Translations under genes and position numbers: made by a program
Shown here: positions 22,409 to 30,333 of the stretch, one piece after another
Layout: each line of letters begins with the position of its first letter
Numbering within the stretch: the first letter of the stretch is position 1
Notes under the pieces: model-generated
Seen by the model: only the letters and a program-made list of their open reading frames with translations
Databases searched by the model: none
Told to the model about the DNA's origin: nothing
From: Sphaerimonospora mesophila NBRC 14179 = JCM 3151
Lineage (GTDB): Bacteria > Actinomycetota > Actinomycetes > Streptosporangiales > Streptosporangiaceae
NCBI GenBank assembly: GCA_001552515.1
Contig: BCRI01000086.1
Location: 1-32,502, forward strand
Direction: 5' to 3'
DNA length: 32,502 bases

Positions 22409-22834
22409 ATGGGCGTTATCCGATTGCTGGGGATCCGTGACACCGCGTTGTCCGTGGACGAGGTCCTGAGCGCGGTGGGGGACCACGCGGCGGGCGGCAC
22501 CGGCGTGTTCGTGGGCACCGTGCGGGAGCAGGACCAGGGCAGGCCCGTGACGCTGCTGTCCTACTCCGCCCATCCCTCCGCCGAGCAGGAGCTCCGCCGG
22601 GTCGCGGAGAAGGTCGCCGCGGACTTCCCGGTGACCGCCCTGGCGGCCGTGCACCGCGTGGGCGACCTGCGGCTGGGCGACATCGCGGTGGTGGTGGCCG
22701 CGGCCTGCCCCCATCGGGCGGAGGCGTTCGAGGCGTGCCGGCGGTTGATCGACGACCTGAAGCACGAGGTGCCCATCTGGAAGCACCAGGTGTTCGCCGA
22801 CGGGGAAGCCGAATGGGTGGGCGTCTGCGATTGA
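22409..22834 (+). CDS. moaE: Molybdopterin synthase catalytic subunit MoaE
   Basis: A 141-residue MoaE, the large subunit of molybdopterin synthase, which puts two sulfurs from MoaD thiocarboxylate into precursor Z. Visible are GTGVFVGTVRE with Arg 39, AHRVGDLRLGD, AACPHRAEAFEACR and the hallmark LKHEVPIWKHQ with Lys 118 and Lys 125 in the active site. The length is normal. No moaD or other cofactor gene is near, so the partner is elsewhere. It is transcribed with, but may have its own promoter apart from, the SDR-like gene 41 nt upstream. The PDZ protease follows 28 nt downstream. Confidence 0.94.
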   Translation: MGVIRLLGIRDTALSVDEVLSAVGDHAAGGTGVFVGTVREQDQGRPVTLLSYSAHPSAEQELRRVAEKVAADFPVTALAAVHRVGDLRLGDIAVVVAAACPHRAEAFEACRRLIDDLKHEVPIWKHQVFADGEAEWVGVCD

Positions 22835-22850
22835 CAGGTCTCGAAACGCA

Positions 22851-22856
22851 TAGAGT
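22851..22856 (+). promoter_or_regulatory. -10 element for a leaderless Lon-like gene
   Basis: TAGAGT (TANNNT) ends 6 nt before ATG 22863. A TTGACA at 22831-22836, overlapping the moaE stop, is only 14 nt upstream of it, too close for a standard -35. Confidence 0.5.
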
Positions 22857-22862
22857 TCGTCC

Positions 22863-23906
22863 ATGTCCCGACGCGCCCTGACTCTGATGGTTGCGGGCTT
22901 CCTCACCCTCCTGCTAGCGGTGATCGGCGCCATGCTGCCGGTGCCGTACGTCGCGCTGAGCCCGGGTCCCACGGAGAACACCATCGGGGACGTCAAGGGC
23001 AAGCCGGTCATCAGCATCTCGGGCCGTCAGACGTACCCGACCGAGGGCAAGCTGAGCCTCGTCACCGTCGCCTATCAGGGGGGTCCGGGCAACCGGCTCG
23101 ACCTTGTGACCGCGCTGCGCGGCTGGCTCGACCCGACCGTGGCCGTGGTGCCGGAGGAGACGCTGTTCCCGAGGAGCTCCACGGCCGAGCAGGTCGAGGA
23201 GCAGAACACCCAGGAGATGACCGACTCCCAGCAGACGGCCACGGTCGCCGCGCTGAAGGCCCTCAAGATCCCGGTGGAGAAGACCGTCGTGGTGGTCGAC
23301 ACCGACAAGGGGGCGCCGGCCGAGGGCAGGCTGAAGGCCGGCGACCAGATCACCGCCGTCGACGGCGTCGCGACGGCCGGTCTCGAATCGGTGGCTGAGG
23401 CGGTGCGGCGGCACGAGCCCGGCGAGCAGGTCGAGTTCACGATCAGGCGCGGGGAGACCACGACCGACGTGTCCGTGCCCACGGTCGAGGACAAGGAGGG
23501 CAGGGCCGTGGTCGGCGTTCGCATGAAGGCCGACTTCAAGGTCCCCTTCAAGGTCGACATCAGCGTGGGACAGGTCGGCGGGCCCAGCGCCGGGCTGATG
23601 TTCTCGCTGGGCATCTACGACAAGCTGACTCCCGGCGCGCTCACCGGAGGGAAGTCGGTCGCCGGCACCGGAACGATCGACATCGACGGCAAGGTGGGGG
23701 CCATCGGCGGGGTCGAGCAGAAGATGGTGGGTGCGAAGAAGGCGGGCGCCACGGTGTTCCTCACGCCGGCGGGGAACTGCGCCGACGCCGTTCGGGCCGT
23801 GCCCACCGGCCTTCGCCTGGTCAAGGTCGAGACGCTCCAGGACGCGATCGACGCGATGGACGCCCTGCGCGCCGGCAGGCAGGATCTGCCCGCCTGCCCG
23901 GCGTGA
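22863..23906 (+). CDS. Membrane-anchored PDZ domain Lon-like (S16) serine protease
   Basis: A 347-residue protein. An N-terminal membrane helix (about 7-26) precedes an extracytoplasmic region, a PDZ domain (about 125-205, GRLKAGDQITAVDGV) and a Lon-type S16 peptidase domain. The catalytic Ser is in GGPSAGLMF (Ser 242) and the Lys in GGVEQKMVGAKKAG (Lys 287). It has no AAA+ module, as in Bacillus YlbL and Rv3194c of M. tuberculosis. It would degrade membrane or exported substrates without ATP. It is followed by the UPF0182 gene, an order also seen in mycobacteria. Confidence 0.95.
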   Translation: MSRRALTLMVAGFLTLLLAVIGAMLPVPYVALSPGPTENTIGDVKGKPVISISGRQTYPTEGKLSLVTVAYQGGPGNRLDLVTALRGWLDPTVAVVPEETLFPRSSTAEQVEEQNTQEMTDSQQTATVAALKALKIPVEKTVVVVDTDKGAPAEGRLKAGDQITAVDGVATAGLESVAEAVRRHEPGEQVEFTIRRGETTTDVSVPTVEDKEGRAVVGVRMKADFKVPFKVDISVGQVGGPSAGLMFSLGIYDKLTPGALTGGKSVAGTGTIDIDGKVGAIGGVEQKMVGAKKAGATVFLTPAGNCADAVRAVPTGLRLVKVETLQDAIDAMDALRAGRQDLPACPA

Positions 23907-23976
23907 CCGGTCGTGGGCGGGCGGTAGTTTTCCACAGGTCCGGGACGTGCGAAGCGCGACCGGCCGTATCGCAGTG

Positions 23977-23982
23977 TAGGTT
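23977..23982 (+). promoter_or_regulatory. Candidate -10 element of the UPF0182 gene
   Basis: TAGGTT at 23977-23982 fits TANNNT. A leader of about 35 nt would follow, holding the AAGGGGTGG Shine-Dalgarno. No convincing -35 is seen. Confidence 0.4.
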
Positions 23983-24023
23983 TTCCAGACACGGACCGTT
24001 TGCTCTGAGACAAGGGGTGGGCG

Positions 24024-27014
24024 TTGAGCTTCCGGAGCCCCGGAGCCGGACGGGCGATGCGCTTGCCCCGTCGGCCGCGACTTCTCGTTCCTGTCACGAT
24101 CGCCGTCGCGGCGATCGTGGTATTACTGCTGATCTTCGCCTCCATCTACACCGACTACCTCTGGTACGACTCGGTGGCCTTCTCGTCGGTGTTCTCCACG
24201 CTGCTCGTGACGCAGATCGTGCTGTTCATCGTGGGCGCTGTGCTGATGGTGGGCATCGTCGGCGGCAACATGGTGCTGGCGCACCGCACCCGGCCGATGT
24301 TCGGGCCGGGGATGTTCGGCACCCCGCAGGGGGCCGATCGCTACCGCATGTCGCTCGACCCCCATCGACGGCTGGTCTTCCTGATCGGCATGGGGATCCT
24401 GGCGCTGTTCACCGGGTCGTCGGTGGCCGGGCAGTGGAAGACCTGGCTGGAGTTCGTTAACAGGACGCAGTTCGGCCAGAAGGACCCCGAGTTCCATCTC
24501 GACGTGTCGTTCTTCATGTTCGTCCTTCCGTTCCTGCGGATGGTGCTGAACTTCCTGTTCCTGGCCGTCATCCTGTCGATCATCGCCGCGGCGATCGTGC
24601 ACTACCTCTACGGCGGCTTCCGGATCCAGTCCCCCGGCGGGGTGCACGCGACCCGGGCGGCGCGCAGCCACCTGTCGGTGCTGCTCGGCGTGTTCGTGCT
24701 GCTCAAGGCCGTCGCCTACTGGCTCGACCGGTACGATCTCGTCTTCTCTGAACGCGGCAAGGCGTTCGGAGCGTCCTTCACCGATGTGAACGCGGTGCTG
24801 CCTGCCAAGGGCATCCTCGCGGTCATCTCCCTGATCTGTGCGGTGATCTTCTTCGCCGGCGTGGTCCGGCCCGGCGGCATGTTCCCCGGCGTGGCCCTCG
24901 GCATGCTGGTCCTGTCGGCGGTGCTGATCGGCGGGGTCTATCCGGCGCTCGTCCAGCAGTTCCAGGTCAAGCCCAACGAGCAGGCCAAGGAGCGCGCCTA
25001 CATCCAGCGCAACATCGACGCCACCCGGAGAGCGTACGGCGTCGACGACACGAAGGTCACCCAGTACAGCGCCAAGACGGAGGCGGACCCCTCGGTCCTG
25101 CAGGCCGAGTCGCGGTCCATTCCGGGGATGCGCCTGCTCGACCCGAGCCTGCTGTCGTCCACCTTCCAGCAGAAGCAGCAGATCCGCGGTTACTACCAGT
25201 TCCCCGAGCAGCTCGACATCGATCGCTACCCGGTCGACGGCGAGATCAGGGACACGGTCGTGGCGGTCCGCGACATCGGGCTGCCGCCCGAGGGGGAGCG
25301 CAACTGGATCAACAGCCACCTGGTCTACACCCACGGCTTCGGATTCGTCGCAGCGCCGGGCAACCGGGTGGACGGCACCGGGCTCCCGGAGTTCAACGAG
25401 AAGGACATTCCGCCGGTGGGAGACCTCGGCGAGTATGAGCCGCGCATCTACTTCGGAGAGAACTCGCCGGAATACTCCATCGTCGGCGGGCCCAAGGACG
25501 GACCGAAGATCGAGCTCGACTACCCCCAGCAGGGTTCGAGCGGCATCGGCCAGCAGAACAACACCTACGACGGCAAGGGCGGCGTCCCCGTCGGCAACTA
25601 CTTCCGGCGCATGCTCTACGCCTTGAAGTACGGTGAGGCGAACCTGCTGCTCAACTCCAACATCAACCCGGATTCGCGGATCCTCTATCAGCGCAAGCCG
25701 ATCGAGCGCATCCAGCGGGTCGCGCCGTTCCTCACCCTCGACCGCGATCCCTACCCGTCCATCGTGAACGGCAGGATCGTCTGGATCGTCGACGCCTATA
25801 CCACCTCCAACTCCTACCCCTACTCCCAGCGTCGGAGCCTGGAGTCGCTGACCACCGACATCTCGACCAGCCGGCTGGGCATCCCCCAGGTGCCGCGGGA
25901 CGAGATCAACTACATCCGCAACGCCGTGAAGGCGACGGTCGACGCCTACGACGGCACGGTGACCCTCTACGCCTGGGACGACTCCGACCCGGTGCTCAAG
26001 ACCTGGGAGAAGGTCTTCCCCGGGATCGTCAAGCCGGTCTCGGAGATCACGCCTGACCTTCGCAACCACCTGCGCTACCCGGCCGACCTGTTCAAGGCGC
26101 AGCGGGAGATCCTCACCACCTACCACGTCACCAACGCCGACGCCTACTTCGGCGCCCAGGACTTCTGGAAGGTGCCCGAGGACCCCGCGAGCGGCAAGAG
26201 CAAGCAGCCGCCGTACTACGTGACGATGAAGATGCCCGGGGGCCGCGAGAAGTTCTCGCTCACCACCACCTTCGTCCCGAACGGGCGGCAGAACATGGCC
26301 GCGTTCATGGCCGTCGACGCCACCGCGCAGGAGACCAGGCCGCCTCTGGAGATCCTGCAACTGCCGAGTGCCACGACCATCCTGGGCCCGGCACAGGCGC
26401 AGAACCTGTTCGACTCCAACACGACCGTCTCCCAGGCGCTGAACCTGCTGAGAGGCGACTCGGGCGCGACCGAGGTGCTCTACGGCAACCTGCTCACGCT
26501 GCCCTTCGGCGGAGGCCTGCTGTACATCGAGCCGGTGTACGTCCAGCCCCGGGCGGAGACCTCCGGGAAGTACCCCACACTCCGCAAGGTGCTCGTCGTG
26601 TACGGCGAGAAGGTCGGCTTCGCCGACACGCTGGGTGAGGCGCTGCGGCAGGTGTTCGGCGGAGAGGCCACCCAGCCGGAGCAACCGCAGCAGCCGCAGC
26701 AACCGAACCAGCCGGCCGAGCCCGAGAAGCAGACGACTCCCGTTGAGGCCGACAAGGCGTTGACGAGCGCGCTGCAGAAGGCGCAGCAGGCCTACACCGA
26801 CGCGCAGAAGGCCCTGTCCGACACCCCGCCGAACTGGGGAGAGTACGGCAAGGCCCAGCAGGCGCTGAAGGAGGCGCTGGACGAGCTGAACCGGCTGGAG
26901 AGCAGCAGGGCCGTGGCCTCGCCGGCTCCCACGCCCGCCGCGACCGCGTCGCCGAGCGCGAGCCCGAGCGAGAGTCCCGCGCCGACGCCAAGCCCGAGCC
27001 CGCCCGGCGGATGA
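24024..27014 (+). CDS. UPF0182 family large membrane protein
   Basis: A 996-residue member of the UPF0182 family, conserved in actinobacteria, cyanobacteria and some others. About seven membrane helices lie in the first 310 residues (near 22-44, 60-82, 113-132, 165-190, 212-233, 262-283, 287-310). A large domain of about 600 residues, predicted outside, follows, then a low-complexity tail: PEQPQQPQQPNQPAEP, a coiled-coil-like helix (about 920-960) and a Ser/Pro-rich end. M. tuberculosis Rv3193c is the likely orthologue. Function is not known. TTG 24024 has AAGGGGTGG close upstream; ATG 24057 is a shorter option. A strong hairpin follows the stop. Confidence 0.95.
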   Translation: MSFRSPGAGRAMRLPRRPRLLVPVTIAVAAIVVLLLIFASIYTDYLWYDSVAFSSVFSTLLVTQIVLFIVGAVLMVGIVGGNMVLAHRTRPMFGPGMFGTPQGADRYRMSLDPHRRLVFLIGMGILALFTGSSVAGQWKTWLEFVNRTQFGQKDPEFHLDVSFFMFVLPFLRMVLNFLFLAVILSIIAAAIVHYLYGGFRIQSPGGVHATRAARSHLSVLLGVFVLLKAVAYWLDRYDLVFSERGKAFGASFTDVNAVLPAKGILAVISLICAVIFFAGVVRPGGMFPGVALGMLVLSAVLIGGVYPALVQQFQVKPNEQAKERAYIQRNIDATRRAYGVDDTKVTQYSAKTEADPSVLQAESRSIPGMRLLDPSLLSSTFQQKQQIRGYYQFPEQLDIDRYPVDGEIRDTVVAVRDIGLPPEGERNWINSHLVYTHGFGFVAAPGNRVDGTGLPEFNEKDIPPVGDLGEYEPRIYFGENSPEYSIVGGPKDGPKIELDYPQQGSSGIGQQNNTYDGKGGVPVGNYFRRMLYALKYGEANLLLNSNINPDSRILYQRKPIERIQRVAPFLTLDRDPYPSIVNGRIVWIVDAYTTSNSYPYSQRRSLESLTTDISTSRLGIPQVPRDEINYIRNAVKATVDAYDGTVTLYAWDDSDPVLKTWEKVFPGIVKPVSEITPDLRNHLRYPADLFKAQREILTTYHVTNADAYFGAQDFWKVPEDPASGKSKQPPYYVTMKMPGGREKFSLTTTFVPNGRQNMAAFMAVDATAQETRPPLEILQLPSATTILGPAQAQNLFDSNTTVSQALNLLRGDSGATEVLYGNLLTLPFGGGLLYIEPVYVQPRAETSGKYPTLRKVLVVYGEKVGFADTLGEALRQVFGGEATQPEQPQQPQQPNQPAEPEKQTTPVEADKALTSALQKAQQAYTDAQKALSDTPPNWGEYGKAQQALKEALDELNRLESSRAVASPAPTPAATASPSASPSESPAPTPSPSPPGG

Positions 27015-27032
27015 CGGGCAGAGGAGCGGAGC

Positions 27033-27063
27033 GGAACCCCGCGCCGGAACGGCGCGGGGTTCC
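27033..27063 (+). terminator. Terminator hairpin after the UPF0182 gene
   Basis: A perfect 13-bp stem GGAACCCCGCGCC / GGCGCGGGGTTCC (27033-27045 with 27051-27063) and a 5-nt loop, 18 nt after the stop. There is no T-run after it. Confidence 0.85.
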
Positions 27064-27080
27064 CGCCTTCCGGGGCCTGT

Positions 27081-27109
27081 TTGCCTCTCGCCCACATCCC
27101 AGTTAGTCT
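27081..27109 (+). promoter_or_regulatory. Promoter of tRNA-fMet copy 1
   Basis: TTGCCT (27081-27086), 17 nt, TAGTCT (27104-27109). The tRNA begins 12 nt after the -10. Confidence 0.65.
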
Positions 27110-27120
27110 GAAGAAGCCGA

Positions 27121-27194
27121 CGCGGGGTGGAGCAGCTCGGTAGCTCGCTGGGCTCATAACCCAGAGGTCGCAGGTTCAAATCCTGTCCCCGCTA
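27121..27194 (+). tRNA. tRNA-fMet (CAT), copy 1, no encoded CCA
   Basis: A 74-nt cloverleaf with acceptor CGCGGGG/CCCCGCT, anticodon CAT in loop CTCATAA, and T-loop GTTCAAATC. The first pair is a C1-T72 mismatch and the anticodon stem ends in three G-C pairs (CTGGG/CCCAG). Both are marks of the initiator tRNA. After discriminator A the DNA reads CTT, so the CCA must be added by the nucleotidyltransferase. Confidence 0.97.
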
Positions 27195-27199
27195 CTTTT

Positions 27200-27241
27200 G
27201 AAGGCCCCGACCTCCGGTGACCTGGAGGAACCGGGGCCTTC
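27200..27241 (+). terminator. Hairpin after tRNA-fMet copy 1
   Basis: GAAGGCCCCG (27200-27209) pairs with CGGGGCCTTC (27232-27241), with an inner stem CCTCC/GGAGG. It lies 6 nt after the tRNA. Confidence 0.75.
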
Positions 27242-27262
27242 GCTATCTCCGGGGAAACCGAT

Positions 27263-27291
27263 TTGGCGTCCGGGCGCGATAGCGGTATTGT
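27263..27291 (+). promoter_or_regulatory. Promoter of tRNA-fMet copy 2
   Basis: TTGGCG (27263-27268), 17 nt, TATTGT (27286-27291). The tRNA begins 19 nt after the -10. Confidence 0.7.
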
Positions 27292-27309
27292 AGAAGTACA
27301 AGAAAACGA

Positions 27310-27386
27310 CGCGGGGTGGAGCAGTTCGGTAGCTCGCTGGGCTCATAACCCAGAGGTCGCAGGTTCAAATCCTGTCCCCGCTACCA
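27310..27386 (+). tRNA. tRNA-fMet (CAT), copy 2, with encoded CCA
   Basis: Identical to copy 1 over the first 74 nt except for one base in the D-loop (T for C at 27325). It has the same C1-T72 mismatch and three G-C anticodon-stem pairs, so it is also an initiator tRNA. Here the DNA encodes the 3' CCA (27384-27386). Confidence 0.97.
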
Positions 27387-27390
27387 AGTG

Positions 27391-27426
27391 AAAGACCCGG
27401 AGGCTCGCCTCCGGGTCTTTCTGTTT
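27391..27426 (+). terminator. Intrinsic terminator after tRNA-fMet copy 2
   Basis: A perfect 13-bp stem AAAGACCCGGAGG / CCTCCGGGTCTTT (27391-27403 with 27408-27420), loop CTCG, then CTGTTT. Confidence 0.92.
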
Positions 27427-27647
27427 ACGCCCGCCGTCCGGCCGCCCCCGCATCATTTCAACGTGACCCCGGGTCAGCGGAATCCAGGGAGCGAGGACCG
27501 CAGCGAGGGCCCAGCGGGCGGGGTTCGCGAGGACCGCGGTTTCCTCCGGCGCGGCGACCGGCCGTTGTCGTGGTACGACAACGAAAAGACGATCTATGTC
27601 GGAAGGTGACATTGAGCCGGTGCAGCAGAGTGGTGAAGGCTCCCCGC
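27421..27647. other. Intergenic region before the DUF917 operon
   Basis: This stretch has no supported gene. It holds an 11-bp direct repeat GCGAGGACCGC (27491-27501 and 27527-27537), a perfect palindrome (27563-27583) and an unused Shine-Dalgarno-like GGAAGGTGA (27601-27609) before an in-frame TTG at 27612. Confidence 0.7.
27563..27583. promoter_or_regulatory. Perfect 9-bp palindrome, candidate operator
   Basis: CGTTGTCGT-GGT-ACGACAACG is a perfect inverted repeat with a 3-nt centre, 64 nt before the DUF917 start. The size and symmetry fit a dimeric repressor of the GntR or TetR type. No such regulator is in the window. Confidence 0.6.
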
Positions 27648-28718
27648 ATGCAGGCCCGCATCTCACTGGACGACGTCGCCGCCCTGGCCCGGGGCTGTGC
27701 CGTGCTCGGAACGGGCGGCGGCGGTGACGTACGCGCCGGGGCGATCGCCGCGCGCCGGGCGATCCGGGAGCACGGCGAGGTGCCGCTGGTCGCACTCCGC
27801 GACCTGCCCGACGACGCCCTCGTGCTGCCGCTGTCGGGAATCGGCGCCCCGACCGTGAGCCACGAGATGATCCACGCGGAGGACGAACCGGTCCGGATCC
27901 GGGAGGAGATCGAACGGATCTTCGGCAGGTCTCCGGCCGCCGTGATGTCCTCGGAGATCGGCGGGGCCAACGGGGTCGCACCGGTGGCCTGGGCGGCCAG
28001 GCTCGGCCTGCCGCTGCTCGACGCCGACGCGATGGGCCGAGCTTTCCCCGAGGTCCAGATGGTGTCGATGTACGTGGCGGGAATCCCGGCCAACCTCGTC
28101 ATCATGTCCGACGTCGTCGGCAACGTCGTGACGATACGCCCGGTCGACGGCCTGTGGTCGGAGCGGCTCGCCCGCGCCGTCTGCGTGGCCTCGGGGTCGA
28201 GCGCGCTGATGGCGGACTACATCCTCACCGCCGGCGAGTGCGCGGGCGCCGTGATCGAGGGCACGGTGAGCCGGGCGATCGCGATCGGCCGGGCCACGGA
28301 AGGCGCGGCGGACCCGCTCGCCGCGCTGTGCGCGGAACTCGGCGCGACCCGGCTGATCGGCGGCAAGCTGACCGACCTGGATCGGCGCACGACCGGTGGG
28401 TTCGCCCGGGGCACCGCGACGATCGAGGGCACCGGCGACGACCGAGGCAGGACCCTGACCCTGGAGATCCAGAACGAGAACCTCGTCGCCGTGGAGGACG
28501 GCCGGGTGCTCGCCATGGTGCCCGACCTGATCACGGTGGTGGACACCCAGTCGGCCACGGCGATCCAGACCGAGGGCCTGCGTTACGGCCAGCGGGTGAC
28601 CGTGCTGGCCTGGCCGTGCGATCCGCTGTGGCGTACGCCCAGAGGATTGGAGACGGCCGGGCCGCGGGCGTTCGGCTACGATCTCGACTATCTCCCCGTG
28701 GAAAAGATCAACTCATGA
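27648..28718 (+). CDS. DUF917 family protein (S-methyl thiohydantoin desulfurase-like)
   Basis: A 356-residue DUF917 protein. The N terminus MQARISLDDVAALARGCAVLGTGGGGDV is the family signature. PLSGIGAPTVSHEMI and SSEIGGANGVAPVAWAARLGLPLLDADAMGRAFPEVQM follow, matching the first of two domains. DUF917 proteins are found with hydantoinases; one named activity is desulfuration of S-methyl thiohydantoin. ATG 27648 has GAAGG 8 nt upstream and sits at the family start; TTG 27612 is an in-frame alternative with a good GGAAGG. The stop overlaps the next start as ATGA (28715-28718), so translation is coupled. Function here is inferred from family and context. Confidence 0.87.
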   Translation: MQARISLDDVAALARGCAVLGTGGGGDVRAGAIAARRAIREHGEVPLVALRDLPDDALVLPLSGIGAPTVSHEMIHAEDEPVRIREEIERIFGRSPAAVMSSEIGGANGVAPVAWAARLGLPLLDADAMGRAFPEVQMVSMYVAGIPANLVIMSDVVGNVVTIRPVDGLWSERLARAVCVASGSSALMADYILTAGECAGAVIEGTVSRAIAIGRATEGAADPLAALCAELGATRLIGGKLTDLDRRTTGGFARGTATIEGTGDDRGRTLTLEIQNENLVAVEDGRVLAMVPDLITVVDTQSATAIQTEGLRYGQRVTVLAWPCDPLWRTPRGLETAGPRAFGYDLDYLPVEKINS

Positions 28719-30295
28719 ACGAGCGGAGTCTGCGGATCGGCATCGACGTCGGCGGCACGAACACCGATGCCGTGGCGATCGACGAGGCCGACCGGGTCGT
28801 GGCCAAGGCCAAGCGGCCCACGAGCCCGGACGTGACGGAGGGGCTGCGCGCCGCGCTCGACGCCGTCCTCGCCGAGTTGCCCGATCCCCGCCTGGTCGCA
28901 CGGGTGATGCTCGGCACGACCCACGCCACCAACGCCATCCTGGAGCGTCGTGCCCTCGGCCGGGTCGCCGTGTTGCGGCTCGGCGCCCCGGCGACCACAT
29001 CGGTTCCGCCGCTCAGCGAGTGGCCGGATGATCTGCGCGAGACCGTCGCGGCGGGCACGGCGGTGATCCGGGGCGGGCACTTCGTCGACGGCCGCGAGAT
29101 CGCCCCGCTCGACCTGGACGCGGTCAAGCGGTTCCTCAACGAGGAGGTGCGGGCGGACGCGGTCGCGATCACCGGGGTGTTCAGCCCGGCCGACGCCGAT
29201 CACGAGAACCGGGTCGCCGAGGTCGTCAGGAGCGAGCTCGGCGACGTGCCGGTGAGCCTCAGCCACGAGATCGGCTCACTCGGCCTGCTGGAGCGGGAGA
29301 ACGCCACCATCCTCAACGCCGCGTTGTACGGCGTGGCCCGCGACGTCACCATCGCGCTCCAGGACGCGCTCAGCGTGCGGGGCCTGGTGGTCGAGACGTT
29401 CTTCGCCCAGAACGACGGCACCCTGATGTCGGTCGACTACGCGGCCCGCTATCCCGTGCTCACGATCGGTTCCGGGCCGGCCAACTCGCTGCGCGGTGCC
29501 GCGTACCTTTCCGGCGTGCGGGACGCGATCGTCGCCGACGTGGGCGGCACCTCGACGGACATCGGCGTGCTCGCGGGCGGGTTCCCGCGCGAGTCGGCGG
29601 CGGCCGTCGAGATCGGCGGGATCACCACGAACTTCCGAATGCCCGACATCCTGTCGATCGCGCTGGGCGGCGGCACGATCGTCGGCCGGGGATCCGTCCC
29701 CTTCTCCGGGAGGTCGGTCGGTTATCGGATCGGCGCCGAGGCCCTGGTCTTCGGCGGCAGGACCGCGACGATGACCGACGCGGCGGTGGCGGCCGGCCGG
29801 GGCGAGGTCGGGACCCACCCGGTTCCCGAGGAGTGGCTCGGCCACCTGGCCGGAGCCGTACGCGCGGCGGACGAACTGGTCGCGGACGCGGTGGACCGGG
29901 TCTCACTGGGCCGTTCAGGTTCGGGCCGTTCGAATTCGGACAGGGGGGACCGTCCGCTCGTCGCCGTCGGTGGCGGCGCGTTCCTGCTGGCGGCGGAGGT
30001 CCCCGGAGCCGGCGAGGTGATCAGACCGGAGCACGCGGAGGTGGCCAACGCGGTCGGCGCCGCGATCGCGCTCGCCAGCGGGCGCATCGAAACGATCATC
30101 CCCACCGGGGGAGAGGGAAACACCAGGGCTAGATTGATCGAAAAGGCCAAGGAGGAGGCGGCCGCCCGGGCCGTCGCCGCCGGGGCAGACTCCGCCCTGG
30201 TTCAGATCGTCGAGCTCAGCGAGATCCCGCTCAGCTACCTGTCTGAGCCCGCTGTGCGCCTACAAGTAAAGGCCGCCGGGCCGCTGGCCCGATGA
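28715..30295 (+). CDS. Hydantoinase/oxoprolinase family protein, A subunit-like
   Basis: A 526-residue protein of the HyuA/oxoprolinase N plus A family. The ATP-binding actin-like motifs are RIGIDVGGTNTDAV (about 7-20) and ADVGGTSTDIGVL (about 274-286), with GTTHATNAIL between and VAVGGGAFLLA later. The family opens 5-membered cyclic imides or lactams such as hydantoin or 5-oxoproline with ATP. Length fits the short HyuA form without a B subunit, and no hyuB is seen. A Ser/Gly/Arg-rich insert (RSGSGRSNSDRGD) lies in a loop before the last glycine motif. It overlaps DUF917 by 4 nt, and the substrate-binding protein follows. It probably acts on the imported compound. Confidence 0.9.
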   Translation: MNERSLRIGIDVGGTNTDAVAIDEADRVVAKAKRPTSPDVTEGLRAALDAVLAELPDPRLVARVMLGTTHATNAILERRALGRVAVLRLGAPATTSVPPLSEWPDDLRETVAAGTAVIRGGHFVDGREIAPLDLDAVKRFLNEEVRADAVAITGVFSPADADHENRVAEVVRSELGDVPVSLSHEIGSLGLLERENATILNAALYGVARDVTIALQDALSVRGLVVETFFAQNDGTLMSVDYAARYPVLTIGSGPANSLRGAAYLSGVRDAIVADVGGTSTDIGVLAGGFPRESAAAVEIGGITTNFRMPDILSIALGGGTIVGRGSVPFSGRSVGYRIGAEALVFGGRTATMTDAAVAAGRGEVGTHPVPEEWLGHLAGAVRAADELVADAVDRVSLGRSGSGRSNSDRGDRPLVAVGGGAFLLAAEVPGAGEVIRPEHAEVANAVGAAIALASGRIETIIPTGGEGNTRARLIEKAKEEAAARAVAAGADSALVQIVELSEIPLSYLSEPAVRLQVKAAGPLAR

Positions 30296-30333
30296 GGGCC
30301 GGCGGGCCGGTGAGAGAAAGGAACCCCCCTCAC

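Noticed and set aside
22831-22836. TTGACA as a consensus -35 for the Lon-like gene
   Set aside because: It is 14 nt from the -10, too close, and includes the moaE stop codon.
24123-27179. A 1018-codon open frame on the minus strand
   Set aside because: It is the antisense shadow of the UPF0182 gene in GC-rich DNA; the protein is low in complexity, without domains, and runs through both the terminator and tRNA copy 1.
27121-27386. The two tRNA copies as attachment sites of an integrated element
   Set aside because: Only 115 nt lie between the copies, with no integrase or cargo; each copy is a complete tRNA with its own promoter and terminator.
29920-29950. Short repeat GGGCCGTTC in the hydantoinase gene as a frameshift or recombination site
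   Set aside because: It stays in frame and encodes a flexible Ser/Gly/Arg loop; two short copies are not enough to call.
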